Counted from the stretch's first letter, positions 35,177 to 45,192 are shown. The stretch: 64,000 nt of DNA from JAFGNB01 sp050304135 (GCA_050304135.1 JBNLDC010000014.1:1-64000); one strand, 5' to 3'. Numbers and translations: made by a program. Notes: generated by a model not told the origin, from the letters alone.

Positions 35177-36652
35177 ATGAAAAATCGTACATGCATCCTA
35201 TACGGCTATACTCCGATCGACTCAAAGGTGCTCAATGAATACGGAGCCGGACCGGGAATAAACCCTTACCAGATTCTTCCATCTTTCCAGGAAGGATCGG
35301 CAAAACATATATCAGTTCCAAGTTTAGGTCCAGTCGCGCTCGCGTCCTTTTTACAACAGCATGCTATTCCTGTTACTGTATACGATTATTACATAGATAA
35401 TAAATCTCTGGAAAACTTCGATATTTTTGGAATATCTTCCACTTTCCTGACAATAGCGGAAGTTAAAACGATGGCAGCAGATATCCGGAGCAAAAATAGT
35501 GATGCCCCGATTGTTCTTGGTGGACCTATTAGTTGGTCATATTCTCCAGATGAGCTATTCAAATCTATTCCCGAGTTAAATTTTATTGTCGTTCAGGAGG
35601 GAGAATCGGCATTCCTGTCACTTATAGATGCAATCGTCAATGACAAACAATCTGACGGGATTCCCGGAGTTGTAACCAGACATGGTACGACGATGCTCTC
35701 TGAATCACGACCGAAATTTCATGATTTGGAAACACTTCCTCTGCCTGACTGGTCGCTGATTGATTTTAAGGACAGGCTTAAAGTGATACCGGTTGAAACT
35801 TCACGAGGCTGTCTATATAATTGCGCATTTTGCAATGAAACCAATTACTGGGGGAAACCGGTCCGACAGAAAGGGATCGAAGGTGTTCTTTCCGAGTTAA
35901 AAACCAATATTGCAACATACGGGATTACAACATTCAGATTTGTCGATTCCTGCTTTTCCGCTCCGGTAGAGAGGTGTTCAGCTATTTGTGATGCCATTAC
36001 CGAGCAGGTTATTAATAACGGTATTCCCCTTCATTGGTCTGCGTATGCCCGTTTGAACAATTTATCAGCTGCGCTTCTTGCTAAAATGAAAAAATCCGGT
36101 TGTGTAGCACTTGATGTAGGATGGGAGTCGGGCAACCCGGGAATACTGGAGAAAATGAATAAACGTTATGACCCTGAAAAAGTTATTGAATGTGTCAGAA
36201 TCGCGAAGGAACTGGAGATTTTCATTCATTGCAACACCGTAATTGGATTTCCCGGTGAAACACAAAAAACCATCAATGATACTGTCGATATTCTTGAGAT
36301 TGCTCAACCCAATACATACCAGTGCCTTTATCTCTATCTATCGCCTCATTCACATTTGTATGATCACGCTGAAGAGTTCGGTATCAAGGGGTCTCGGCAT
36401 ACGTGGCAACATGCTACCATGAACAGTGACGAAGCCGAGCTGAATATCCAGTCGATCAGGACAAGACTTAAAAACATACCAATGTTCGCAGGTGGAGAAT
36501 TTTTTTCCTGCTACCTGTCCTCTCTCAATTTTTCCTACCATGAGATCACCGCTTTTTTCCAGGCGATAAACAATATCATGAATTCGGAAATTCTTGAAAA
36601 AGACACACAGCTTATACAGAGAGTAGATTCTGCTTTCAAACATTACTGGTAA
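35177..36652 (+). CDS. B12-binding-type radical SAM protein
   Basis: A 491-residue protein of the cobalamin-dependent radical SAM class (BchE/HpnJ-like). The N-terminal domain (about 1-175) has the alternating strand-helix pattern of a B12-binding fold (VSLAPVALASFLQ-like GPVALASF, FGISSTFLT, PIVLGGPIS). The canonical cluster motif CLYNCAFC (CX3CX2C) follows at about residues 217-224. The middle has the RFVDSCFSA and GWESGNPGILEKMNKRYD motifs. The start at 35177 has AAGGGA 6 bases upstream. Base composition is visibly A+T-richer than the flanking genes, so it may be acquired. The substrate is unknown; it may modify a lipid or side chain. Confidence 0.88.
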   Translation: MKNRTCILYGYTPIDSKVLNEYGAGPGINPYQILPSFQEGSAKHISVPSLGPVALASFLQQHAIPVTVYDYYIDNKSLENFDIFGISSTFLTIAEVKTMAADIRSKNSDAPIVLGGPISWSYSPDELFKSIPELNFIVVQEGESAFLSLIDAIVNDKQSDGIPGVVTRHGTTMLSESRPKFHDLETLPLPDWSLIDFKDRLKVIPVETSRGCLYNCAFCNETNYWGKPVRQKGIEGVLSELKTNIATYGITTFRFVDSCFSAPVERCSAICDAITEQVINNGIPLHWSAYARLNNLSAALLAKMKKSGCVALDVGWESGNPGILEKMNKRYDPEKVIECVRIAKELEIFIHCNTVIGFPGETQKTINDTVDILEIAQPNTYQCLYLYLSPHSHLYDHAEEFGIKGSRHTWQHATMNSDEAELNIQSIRTRLKNIPMFAGGEFFSCYLSSLNFSYHEITAFFQAINNIMNSEILEKDTQLIQRVDSAFKHYW

Positions 36653-36834
36653 CAATCAGACACATTACATTCATTTGACAATTTTTCCGGGCACATTCCT
36701 CGTAAATACCTTATAATTATTATTGTGGGTTGTATACCTTGCGACGTAAAAGTTGACTCTGATTGTGAAACGCCCGGTTGTTTAAGCGATTAATCTATCG
36801 TTTGACCGGTCGGGACAACCCGAAAGGAGAGCTT

Positions 36835-37812
36835 ATGTTAAAGAGCCCCCTCCTGAATGCCCTCTTGCAAAGATTCCCACAGAAGACGTGGAACTTTTTA
36901 AGCTCGCTGTACACTTTTTTCACCCTCCCGACAATCGGTTCTCCCATCTCCTTCCGGTACGACGGATTCAGACTGGTCGAATACGTTACCACCAGTATGC
37001 CGCCTTCCGTTTTTCAGGATTTTCTCCGTTTCTGTTATCCTTTTGACATGCCCGATCGTGAAAATGAGATTAAGTGCGACCGGAAGAATTACTGGGAGGG
37101 AACTTCCACGTTTCTCGTTTACAAAGGCATCGAAATTGTAGGATGTGTACAGATCATCCCGAAAACTGGTTCGCAAAAACTCCCGGTTGAATATTCCCGG
37201 ATACAAAAAAACGACGGATCACTGGATAGATTCAAAATCGCCTCGTTACTACCCGACGACAATGTAACCGAGATTTATCGCTGTCGACGATCATTCGATC
37301 TGAACCGTATGGAGGCAATTAATGTTCTTCTGATGCTGTACAAGGCGATCTGGGCGAAAGTTATCCAGCTTGGCACCGCCTACACCTGCATAAGCTTTGA
37401 CAGTTCGAAACAGGTTCTGAAAAGTCTTTACGTCAAAAAAATCGCCTTTACCGATCCCGGCATCTCCCTCGTCTTCGGTTCAAGTCCCAAAAAATGGAAT
37501 TTATTAATAAAAGACTGGGCCGAGCATGAACGATCATACGCTACAATAAGTAAATCACACTTTTTTCTTCAGACCTGGTTCAGATCTTCACTCAAAAAAC
37601 AGCATCTGCATCTGCCAAATCGGGCACCAGTCGGAGTTATCGATGCCCATATCGCTACCGAAGCCGAAGGTACGGTACTGTATACTACAACCATCACTAC
37701 GTCCAAAACAAGAAAAAAGCAAAGTGAAATCCCACATAGTAAACAATATGCTCATCGTTTTCGCCGAAAAACGCAACGATCAACACCGGTTGAACCAGAC
37801 AATGAAGAGTAA
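36835..37812 (+). CDS. Putative GNAT/FeeM-like acyltransferase
   Basis: A 325-residue protein of uncertain family. The layout (CVQIIPK, LPVEYSRI, then VTEIYRCRRSFDLNRMEAIN and a conserved-looking FLQTWF segment) resembles the N-acyl amino acid synthase FeeM and AHL-synthase-like GNAT enzymes, in which an EIxR motif follows a substrate-strand. This is a weak resemblance. The ATG at 36835 has AAAGGAG 5 bases upstream; a TTG at 36778 is less likely. It follows the radical SAM gene by 180 bp in the same direction, so the pair may act together. The C-terminal 60 residues are basic and low in complexity. Confidence 0.5.
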   Translation: MLKSPLLNALLQRFPQKTWNFLSSLYTFFTLPTIGSPISFRYDGFRLVEYVTTSMPPSVFQDFLRFCYPFDMPDRENEIKCDRKNYWEGTSTFLVYKGIEIVGCVQIIPKTGSQKLPVEYSRIQKNDGSLDRFKIASLLPDDNVTEIYRCRRSFDLNRMEAINVLLMLYKAIWAKVIQLGTAYTCISFDSSKQVLKSLYVKKIAFTDPGISLVFGSSPKKWNLLIKDWAEHERSYATISKSHFFLQTWFRSSLKKQHLHLPNRAPVGVIDAHIATEAEGTVLYTTTITTSKTRKKQSEIPHSKQYAHRFRRKTQRSTPVEPDNEE

Positions 37813-37911
37813 CCTGTCAGATCCACCCGCGGGATTCCGTTAAGGACACAACGAATAACGTCACCACAGCGATTGATGTGGCCAGTTTTATCATTGACTC
37901 ACCTGTCGACT

Positions 37912-38664
37912 TCATCCCGGTGTACTGAAGGAATCAAACAGCATCTCAAAAAGAGCGACTCCCGGAACGGCTGCATCCCAGGTGGATTGAAAAGTTTCCG
38001 GATTCCCTGCCATGACCAGCGGAATGAGCACCGGCGGTTCTCCGGTCGCCTTCGCGGCGAAGCGCGCTGCAGCCGATGTTATTTTCGGGACTACGGGAAC
38101 CTTCCGCACCCGGTTGAGAAACGGGTTTTCACACAGTTCCGGTGAAGAAATCGCATTGAATTCGCGACAGACGAATGGTCGCACGGGATGGATCGAACAG
38201 GACCCATCTTCCAGAAAAGGGCAATCCAACCCCTGATTGAAATAGCTCTGCGCAGCGGATAACGCCTCCTGATCAGAACCGGCATTCCGCAGTGCGGAAA
38301 GAACACCATTTTTCTGCATGACTTGAAGAACTGATTCCAGTCTGGATTGATACCGGCTTCGGCGGTCTTGGGGAAGCTCTGAAAGAAAGTCTCTTAAAAA
38401 CAGTATCTCCGGAATCGAAACCGGAACAACCTGACGACAGCACGATCCACACCCTCTGCTGCAACGCACTTTTTCATCGGGCCCGAGATGGGTACACGCC
38501 ATTTCCACACACCTGTTACAGATATCATGAAGCAGTGGAACCACCTCCGGAAGCGCCATCGGCAGGTCAGGAACCTCGATGGAAAGCGAAGGCAGATTGC
38601 CGTAGGGAGTCGGCAACGAAAACGTAAATGTTTTTACCCGAATTTTGGGCCCGTTTACAGTCAT
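37912..38664 (-). CDS. YkgJ-type cysteine-cluster protein
   Basis: A 250-residue protein with the cysteine-rich motif CSRGCGSCCR near residues 80-90 and a second cluster, CPFLEDGSCSIHPVRPFVC, near 160-180. This matches the YkgJ family, predicted to bind zinc or an iron-sulfur cluster. The ATG at 38664 has GGAGGGAGG upstream; the ATG at 38697 does not. It is a lone gene between the putative acyltransferase and the carAB leader. Function is unknown. Confidence 0.75.
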   Translation of the reverse strand: MTVNGPKIRVKTFTFSLPTPYGNLPSLSIEVPDLPMALPEVVPLLHDICNRCVEMACTHLGPDEKVRCSRGCGSCCRQVVPVSIPEILFLRDFLSELPQDRRSRYQSRLESVLQVMQKNGVLSALRNAGSDQEALSAAQSYFNQGLDCPFLEDGSCSIHPVRPFVCREFNAISSPELCENPFLNRVRKVPVVPKITSAAARFAAKATGEPPVLIPLVMAGNPETFQSTWDAAVPGVALFEMLFDSFSTPG

Positions 38665-38783
38665 CACCCTCCCTCCGCGATCGACCTGACCATACATTTA
38701 TCGGAGCGAATAGATCTCCACCCCGCAATATCAGTGAATTACCGAAAAAATATTCAAAAGCGTTCCACGGTCGCCACTTTCCT

Positions 38784-38812
38784 TTGACTATTCACGATTA
38801 AAACATTATTTT
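38784..38812 (+). promoter_or_regulatory. Sigma70-type promoter of carAB
   Basis: TTGACT (38784-38789) and TATTTT (38807-38812) are separated by exactly 17 bp, the same hexamers and spacing as in front of the envelope motor cluster. Transcription would start near 38819, leaving a leader of about 180 nt before carA. Confidence 0.65.
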
Positions 38813-38920
38813 GATGGCGTTAAAATTACATGAACATCCTAAAGACATTCAGAATGATGTTACCTCTTACAGCTCACCACTATCCTCCACTGCTCATCCG
38901 GGGGATATTTTTTTTATGAT

Positions 38921-38960
38921 GCGGTCTCGAAGCCGAGCAGCCGCTATCATCTCTTTTTTT
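38921..38960 (+). terminator. Putative attenuator terminator in the carAB leader
   Basis: GCGG (38921-38924) and CTCG (38926-38929) can pair with CGAG (38934-38937) and CCGC (38941-38944), with outer GATG/CATC support, followed by seven T at 38954-38960. It lies between promoter and gene rather than after a gene, so it would stop transcription conditionally. The competing structure is not obvious. Confidence 0.5.
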
Positions 38961-38998
38961 CTTGATTCACTGTTTCCACCCACTCCTGCGAGGTTTTC

Positions 38999-40120
38999 TT
39001 GAGAGGCATTGTTGCACTTGAAGACGGGACTATATTTGAAGGCGATTCATTCGGTGCCCCGGGCGAATCTGTCGGTGAAGTGGTATTCAATACCAGCCTT
39101 ACCGGATATCAGGAGATTCTGACCGACCCCTCCTACTCCTCGCAAATCATTACCATGACCTACCCGCTCATTGGTAACTACGGAGTCAATGATACCGATG
39201 TGGAATCGTCAAAGGTACAGGTCGGCGGTTTTCTGGTAAAAGAGGCGTGTAAATACCCTTCGAATTTCACCGCAAAGAAAAGCATCAGTCAGTACCTTCA
39301 GGAAAATTCGATAATCGGTATTGAAGATATCGACACACGGGCCCTTACCCGCCATATCCGGCTTCAGGGTGCAATGAAAGCGGCCCTGTGGGCTGGTGAT
39401 GGTGCGGTCAATCCGTTGGACCTTGTCGATAAAGCAAAATCGTGGAAGGGACTTGTCGGGGTCGACTGTGTAAAAGACGTTACCTGCAGTAAACCCTATG
39501 TATGGAATGAGCGATCAGACAGTAAAAAAGGGAGTACTCCGTTCCGGTTTTCAATCGTCGCATTTGACTTCGGCATCAAATTCAATATTCTCCGCATACT
39601 TGAATCACTTGGCTGTAAAATAACGGTGGTTCCCGCCAGTACCAGTGCCGATGAAGTACGGGCTCTCAACCCGGACGGAATATTTCTCTCCAACGGCCCC
39701 GGTGACCCGGCGGCAGTCACCTATGCAGTCGAAACGATAAAGGCACTCATAGGCTACCGGCCGATCTTTGGGATCTGCCTCGGACATCAACTGCTTGGTC
39801 TGGCACTCGGAGCTAAAACCTACAAACTCAAATTCGGCCATCGGGGCGGAAACCATCCGGTCCGCAACAATAAAACCGGTGCTATTGAAATCACCTCGCA
39901 AAACCATGGTTTCTGTGTCGACATGGAGAGCCTGCCCAAGACGGCCGGGATTGAAATGACGCACCTGAACCTTAATGATATGACCTGTGAAGGACTTTCC
40001 GACCGGGATCGCAATCTGTTCTGTGTTCAATACCATCCGGAGGCATCACCCGGACCGCATGACAGCGGTTATCTTTTCGAGCAGTTCATCAGCATGCTTG
40101 AAAAACAGAATAGTAACTGA
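38999..40120 (+). CDS. carA: Carbamoyl-phosphate synthase small subunit
   Basis: A 373-residue glutaminase subunit that releases ammonia for carbamoyl phosphate synthesis in the pyrimidine and arginine pathways. The N-terminal pattern VALEDGTIFEG and the class-I amidotransferase nucleophile region GICLGHQLLGLALG (Cys nucleophile) are clear, with the catalytic His and Glu in QYHPEASPG. The start is a TTG at 38999 with GAGG 5 bases upstream, since CarA proteins begin just here. It is followed by carB after 100 bp. Confidence 0.97.
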   Translation: MRGIVALEDGTIFEGDSFGAPGESVGEVVFNTSLTGYQEILTDPSYSSQIITMTYPLIGNYGVNDTDVESSKVQVGGFLVKEACKYPSNFTAKKSISQYLQENSIIGIEDIDTRALTRHIRLQGAMKAALWAGDGAVNPLDLVDKAKSWKGLVGVDCVKDVTCSKPYVWNERSDSKKGSTPFRFSIVAFDFGIKFNILRILESLGCKITVVPASTSADEVRALNPDGIFLSNGPGDPAAVTYAVETIKALIGYRPIFGICLGHQLLGLALGAKTYKLKFGHRGGNHPVRNNKTGAIEITSQNHGFCVDMESLPKTAGIEMTHLNLNDMTCEGLSDRDRNLFCVQYHPEASPGPHDSGYLFEQFISMLEKQNSN

Positions 40121-40220
40121 ACGGTTGTACCACCAACCGGAGCAGACTGTAACCGGAATAACCATGAGCACCTCTGTCGGGAACCAACGGTAGACCGCCA
40201 GCGGATGAATGAAAGGTAGT

Positions 40221-43200
40221 ATGCCAAAAAGAACCGATATCAACAGCATCCTCATTATCGGCAGCGGTCCAATCATTATCGGACAGGCGTGTGAATTTGA
40301 CTACTCGGGAACCCAGGCCTGTAAAGCACTCAAGGAGGATGGTTTCCGTGTTATTCTGGTGAATTCAAATCCTGCAACCATCATGACCGACCCGCAGATG
40401 GCAGACCGGACATACATTGAGCCGATAACGCCCGAGATCGTCGAAAAAATCATCGCCGCAGAACGTCCCGATGCCCTGCTTCCTACCATGGGTGGTCAGA
40501 CCGGCCTCAACACGGCGATGGAACTTGCGGAAAATGGTGTGCTGCAACGATACAACGTCAAGCTGATCGGCGCCGATGAACGGGCGATCAAGCGGGCTGA
40601 AAACCGCAACGAATTCAAGCAGGCGATTGACCGTATCGGTCTCGACCTGCCGAAAAGCGCCTTTGCCTACAACCTTGATGAGGCATGGGCAATTGCCCGT
40701 GAGATCGGTTTTCCGCTTATCATACGCCCCTCATTCACCATGGGCGGCACCGGGGGAAGCATCGTTCTCACCGAAGCGGAGTTTCACAAAAAAGCGCAGC
40801 ACGGTCTCCACTCCAGCCGCATCAACGAAATTCTAATCGAGGAATCGGTTATCGGGTGGAAAGAGTACGAGCTTGAGATCATGCGCGACAAAGCCGACAA
40901 TGTGGTGATCATCTGTTCAATTGAAAACCTCGATCCGATGGGTATTCATACCGGTGACAGCATTACCGTGGCTCCGGCGCAGACGCTCTCCGATAAGCAG
41001 TACCAGAAAATGCGGGATGCCTCGGTGGCGATTATCCGGGAGATCGGTGTTGAAACCGGTGGCTCCAATATTCAGTTCGCGGTGAGCCCCGTTGACGGTC
41101 GGATGGTGGTGATCGAAATGAATCCGCGGGTAAGCCGCAGCAGTGCACTGGCAAGCAAGGCGACCGGTTTTCCCATCGCGAAATTCGCCGCGAAACTCGC
41201 CGTCGGCTATACGCTTGATGAGATCCGCAACGACATCACCAAAGAAACCCCGGCATCCTTTGAGCCCACCATCGACTACTGTGTGGTGAAAATTCCGAGG
41301 TTCACTTTCGAGAAGTTTCCCGAAGCAGATCCCTCCCTGGGAGTTCAGATGAAGTCGGTGGGTGAAACGATGGCTATCGGCCGCACGTTCAAGGAGGCGC
41401 TGCAGAAAGGTCTCCGGGGACTTGAAATCGGACGAAAAGGTTTCGAGCTGGTTCCCACCAATAAAAAAACCAGAGAAGAATTTCTCGAAGCACTTGCAAA
41501 GCCGCTCTGTAATCGGCTGTTCCTTATCCGCCAGGCATTTGAAATTGGTATCACCCCCGAGGAAATCGCGAAGGTATCGGGAATTGATCTGTGGTTCCTC
41601 AACAATCTTTCAGATATATTCACTTTTGATACATCAACGATCCCGGGCATGCTGAAACAGCCGAAGGATCAGCTCAGCAGTCTGATCCGAAAATCCAAAC
41701 GGATCGGTTTTTCTGATGCGCAACTTGCAGCTGCACTCTCCATGACGGAACCGGATTTCAGGAAGCTGCGCAAAGAGCACGGCGTACTACCGACCTACAA
41801 ACTTGTTGACACCTGCGCAGCTGAATTCGAGGCATACACTCCGTACTACTATTCAACGTACGAACATGAAGATGAAAGTGTACCGAGCGAGCGCGAAAAA
41901 ATCGTCATTCTCGGCGGAGGGCCCAACCGGATCGGGCAGGGAATCGAATTCGATTACTGCTGTTGTCAGGCGGCATTCGCCATGAGTGAGCTCGGGTATG
42001 AATCAATCATGGTCAACTCGAATCCCGAAACCGTCAGTACCGACTACGATACATCCGACAAGCTCTATTTTGAACCGCTCACCTTCGAAGACGTCATGAA
42101 CATTATCGACAAAGAGAATCCGAAGGGAGTGATAGTGCAGTTCGGCGGACAGACACCGCTTAATCTGGCGAAACGGTTGATGGATGCGGGAGCACCGATT
42201 ATCGGAACGACCGTCCAGTCGATACAACGCGCTGAAGACCGGGACGAGTTCGCCGCCATGATCAACAAACTCAAACTCAATCAGCCGCCCAGCGGCATGG
42301 CGACCTCCATTGACGAGGCGGCAACGATTTCCCGTTCCATCGGCTACCCGGTGCTGCTGCGTCCGTCATTCGTGCTTGGCGGACGTGCCATGAAGATCGT
42401 CTACGACGAAGATGACCTGCGGGCATTCATCGACGAAGCCCTCGAAGCCTCTGAAAACCGGCCGGTGCTTATCGATAAATTCATTAACGACGCGATCGAA
42501 GTTGATGTCGATGCGGTCAGCGACGGTACCGATGTAATGATCTGCGGCATAATGGAACATATCGAAGAGGCGGGCATCCACAGTGGCGACAGCGCCTGCG
42601 TACTGCCGCCGCATACCTTGAGCGATGATATCATTGCGGAGATCAGACGGGTCACGATCGCGATCGCCACGGAACTTGAAGTGGTAGGATTGCTCAACAT
42701 CCAGTACGCGATCAAGGATACTACCGTCTACATTCTTGAAGTAAACCCGCGCGCATCACGCACTGTCCCGTTTGTCAGTAAGGCCACCGGCACGCCATGG
42801 GCAAAAATAGCGGCAAAGCTGATGGCGGGCAAAAAACTCAGTGAAATAGACGAAGCGGTGGAACGACCTATCGATTATTTCGCGGTCAAGGAATCGGTAC
42901 TGCCCTTCAATAAATTTCCCGGAGCTGATCTCATACTCGGCCCCGAGATGAAATCCACCGGTGAAGTGATGGGGCTTGATAAGGATTTCGGCCTTGCGTT
43001 TGCGAAATCACAGGAAGCTGCCGGCAATAATCTTCCGCGGAGTGGATCGGTATTTATCAGTGTGCGAAACAGCATGCGCCGCAATATTATTTTTATGGTC
43101 AAGGCGATCGCAACGCTCGGATTTAAAATCTATGCGTCCGAAGGTACATGGAATGTACTTCGCTCAAACGGCATTAACGTTAAAATGGTCCCGAAAATCG

Positions 43201-43499
43201 GTGAAGGAAAACCCGATATTATTGATCTGATTAAAAACGGCGACATCGACCTGATTATCAACGTACCGGCGGGAAAGAAGTCACAGCTGGACTCAAAACC
43301 GATCAGAAGCGCAGCCGTACTGCAGGGTATACCCTATATAACAACACTCGAAGGTGCCCAGGCGGCGATAAGCGGCATGGATGCTCTCGAACGTACCGGA
43401 TTTTCCGTCAAACCGATTCAGGAATACATCAGCTCATCGGGGCAGCAGGACAACCGGTACAAACATGACATCACCATACGTAAATCACTTTGGAATTGA
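40221..43499 (+). CDS. carB: Carbamoyl-phosphate synthase large subunit
   Basis: A 1092-residue subunit that makes carbamoyl phosphate from bicarbonate, ATP and ammonia. It has the expected internal duplication, two ATP-grasp halves (first near MPKRTDINSILIIGSGP and IGQACEFDYSGTQA, second near EREKIVILGGGPNRIGQGIE), and the C-terminal regulatory MGS-like domain. The ATG at 40221 gives the canonical MPKRTD start and has AAAGG 5 bases upstream; an ATG at 40209 adds four residues. It works as a heterodimer with CarA. Confidence 0.97.
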   Translation: MPKRTDINSILIIGSGPIIIGQACEFDYSGTQACKALKEDGFRVILVNSNPATIMTDPQMADRTYIEPITPEIVEKIIAAERPDALLPTMGGQTGLNTAMELAENGVLQRYNVKLIGADERAIKRAENRNEFKQAIDRIGLDLPKSAFAYNLDEAWAIAREIGFPLIIRPSFTMGGTGGSIVLTEAEFHKKAQHGLHSSRINEILIEESVIGWKEYELEIMRDKADNVVIICSIENLDPMGIHTGDSITVAPAQTLSDKQYQKMRDASVAIIREIGVETGGSNIQFAVSPVDGRMVVIEMNPRVSRSSALASKATGFPIAKFAAKLAVGYTLDEIRNDITKETPASFEPTIDYCVVKIPRFTFEKFPEADPSLGVQMKSVGETMAIGRTFKEALQKGLRGLEIGRKGFELVPTNKKTREEFLEALAKPLCNRLFLIRQAFEIGITPEEIAKVSGIDLWFLNNLSDIFTFDTSTIPGMLKQPKDQLSSLIRKSKRIGFSDAQLAAALSMTEPDFRKLRKEHGVLPTYKLVDTCAAEFEAYTPYYYSTYEHEDESVPSEREKIVILGGGPNRIGQGIEFDYCCCQAAFAMSELGYESIMVNSNPETVSTDYDTSDKLYFEPLTFEDVMNIIDKENPKGVIVQFGGQTPLNLAKRLMDAGAPIIGTTVQSIQRAEDRDEFAAMINKLKLNQPPSGMATSIDEAATISRSIGYPVLLRPSFVLGGRAMKIVYDEDDLRAFIDEALEASENRPVLIDKFINDAIEVDVDAVSDGTDVMICGIMEHIEEAGIHSGDSACVLPPHTLSDDIIAEIRRVTIAIATELEVVGLLNIQYAIKDTTVYILEVNPRASRTVPFVSKATGTPWAKIAAKLMAGKKLSEIDEAVERPIDYFAVKESVLPFNKFPGADLILGPEMKSTGEVMGLDKDFGLAFAKSQEAAGNNLPRSGSVFISVRNSMRRNIIFMVKAIATLGFKIYASEGTWNVLRSNGINVKMVPKIGEGKPDIIDLIKNGDIDLIINVPAGKKSQLDSKPIRSAAVLQGIPYITTLEGAQAAISGMDALERTGFSVKPIQEYISSSGQQDNRYKHDITIRKSLWN

Positions 43500-43508
43500 G
43501 AAAATGAC

Positions 43509-43537
43509 GGGCGCATGCAGATGCGCCCTCTTTTTTT
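43509..43537 (+). terminator. Intrinsic terminator after carB
   Basis: The 8-bp stem GGGCGCAT / ATGCGCCC closes a GCAG loop and is followed by TC and seven T. It lies between carB and pyrG, so it either ends the carAB transcript or acts as a leader attenuator for pyrG. Confidence 0.92.
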
Positions 43538-43565
43538 GCACCTACTCATGAGATGGGGATGACCA

Positions 43566-45176
43566 ATGACGAAATACATATTTGTAACAGGCGGAGTCGT
43601 TTCTTCACTCGGCAAGGGAATTACCGCGGCATCAATCGGGCTGTTGCTCAAATCACGCGGTCTGCGTGTCATCCATCAGAAGTTTGATCCGTATCTCAAT
43701 GTCGATCCCGGCACCATGAATCCGTATCAGCACGGCGAGGTATACGTTACCGACGACGGCGCGGAAACAGATCTCGACCTCGGCCATTATGAACGGTTCA
43801 CCGGTATAACGACCACCCGGAACTGCAATTACACCTCCGGTCGCATTTACGATTCCCTCATTAAAAAAGAACGCAGAGGTGATTACCTGGGTGGTACGGT
43901 ACAGGTAGTACCGCACGTCACCACCGAAATCTGCGACAGCATCCGCAGCGTCGTCACACCGGAAATCGATGTGGTGATCAGCGAAATCGGCGGTACCGTT
44001 GGAGATATTGAAAGCCTGCCGTATCTGGAGGCTCTGCGGCAGTTTCAACAGCAGACCGGACGCAGCAACACGCTTTTTATCCATGTCACCCTTATTCCCT
44101 ACCTTGAACGTGCCGGTGAGGTAAAAACCAAACCCACTCAACACTCGGTAGGGCGTCTGCGTGAGATCGGTATTATCCCCGACATTCTCATCTGTCGTAC
44201 CGAAAAGCATCTCGACAAAGAGGTCCGCAGAAAGCTCTCACTCTTCTGCAATGTTGATGAAGAGGCGGTGGTCGAAGCAATGGATGTACCCCATACCATC
44301 TACGAAGTACCTCTGGAATTCGCCACGCAGGAACTAGACACGGTCATTATCGATTCGCTCGGTCTCCGGGCCGGTCGCCGCAATCTGCGGCAGTGGCGTG
44401 ATTACGTGGACAAGGTCACCAATGCGGAACGCGAAACCAGTATCGCTATCGTCGGGAAATACAGTGAGCTTCTGGATGCATACAAATCAATCCACGAATC
44501 ACTCAACCACGCCGGAGCATTTCACGGCTCCCACGTGAACATCGTGAGTGTCTCCTCCGAAGACATTGAAGAGAAGGGTGCCGCAGAAGTACTTAAAGAC
44601 TGTCACGGCATACTCGTCCCGGGAGGATTCGGCGGCCGCGGCGTTGAGGGCAAGATTCTTGCCGTGCAATACGCCCGCGAGAAAAAAATTCCTTACTTCG
44701 GGATCTGTTATGGAATGCATATGGCGGTAATAGAATTCGCACGGAACGTACTGCATCTCAACGATGCCGATACTATTGAAAACAATAAAAAAACCACGAA
44801 CCCGGTAATACACCTGATGGAAGAACAGAAAAAGATCATGAACCTTGGTGGTACGATGCGCCTTGGTGCATTTCCTTGTATCCTTAATAAAGGCACCACT
44901 ATCAGGAAGATTTACGGCAAGGAACAGATCAGTGAACGACACCGGCACCGGTTTGAGTTCAACAACGATTACCGTGAACAATGTGAAAAAGCGGGTATGG
45001 TCCTCTCAGGCATTTCTCCCAACGGCATGCTGGTTGAAACCGTGGAACTTTCAGACCATCCTTGGTTTATCGGTGTACAGTTCCATCCGGAATTCAAATC
45101 ACGCCCGGTTGATCCGCACCCGCTCTTCAAAGGATTCATCGGAGCAAGTCTTGTCCATAAGGAGAAGAAAAAATAA
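43566..45176 (+). CDS. pyrG: CTP synthase
   Basis: A 536-residue glutamine-dependent CTP synthase. The N-terminal synthase domain has the P-loop FVTGGVVSSLGKG and the HGEVYVTDDGAETDLDLGHYE stretch. The C-terminal glutamine amidotransferase domain has the nucleophile in GICYGMH and the catalytic pair in QFHPEF. GGGGA lies 6 bases before the ATG. Flanked by intrinsic terminators on both sides, it is probably its own transcription unit. Confidence 0.97.
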   Translation: MTKYIFVTGGVVSSLGKGITAASIGLLLKSRGLRVIHQKFDPYLNVDPGTMNPYQHGEVYVTDDGAETDLDLGHYERFTGITTTRNCNYTSGRIYDSLIKKERRGDYLGGTVQVVPHVTTEICDSIRSVVTPEIDVVISEIGGTVGDIESLPYLEALRQFQQQTGRSNTLFIHVTLIPYLERAGEVKTKPTQHSVGRLREIGIIPDILICRTEKHLDKEVRRKLSLFCNVDEEAVVEAMDVPHTIYEVPLEFATQELDTVIIDSLGLRAGRRNLRQWRDYVDKVTNAERETSIAIVGKYSELLDAYKSIHESLNHAGAFHGSHVNIVSVSSEDIEEKGAAEVLKDCHGILVPGGFGGRGVEGKILAVQYAREKKIPYFGICYGMHMAVIEFARNVLHLNDADTIENNKKTTNPVIHLMEEQKKIMNLGGTMRLGAFPCILNKGTTIRKIYGKEQISERHRHRFEFNNDYREQCEKAGMVLSGISPNGMLVETVELSDHPWFIGVQFHPEFKSRPVDPHPLFKGFIGASLVHKEKKK

Positions 45177-45192
45177 CTAGGCAAAAGAGAGC

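Larger units (their letters stand above)
38665..38998 (+). promoter_or_regulatory. carAB promoter and leader region
   Basis: This 334-bp gap carries a strong sigma70-type promoter (38784-38812) and then a leader of about 180 nt before carA. The leader has a short reading frame beginning near 38814, two T-rich runs (38906-38915 and 38954-38960) and a hairpin ending in a T run (38921-38960). The arrangement is that of a transcription attenuator; see the separate entries. Confidence 0.6.
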
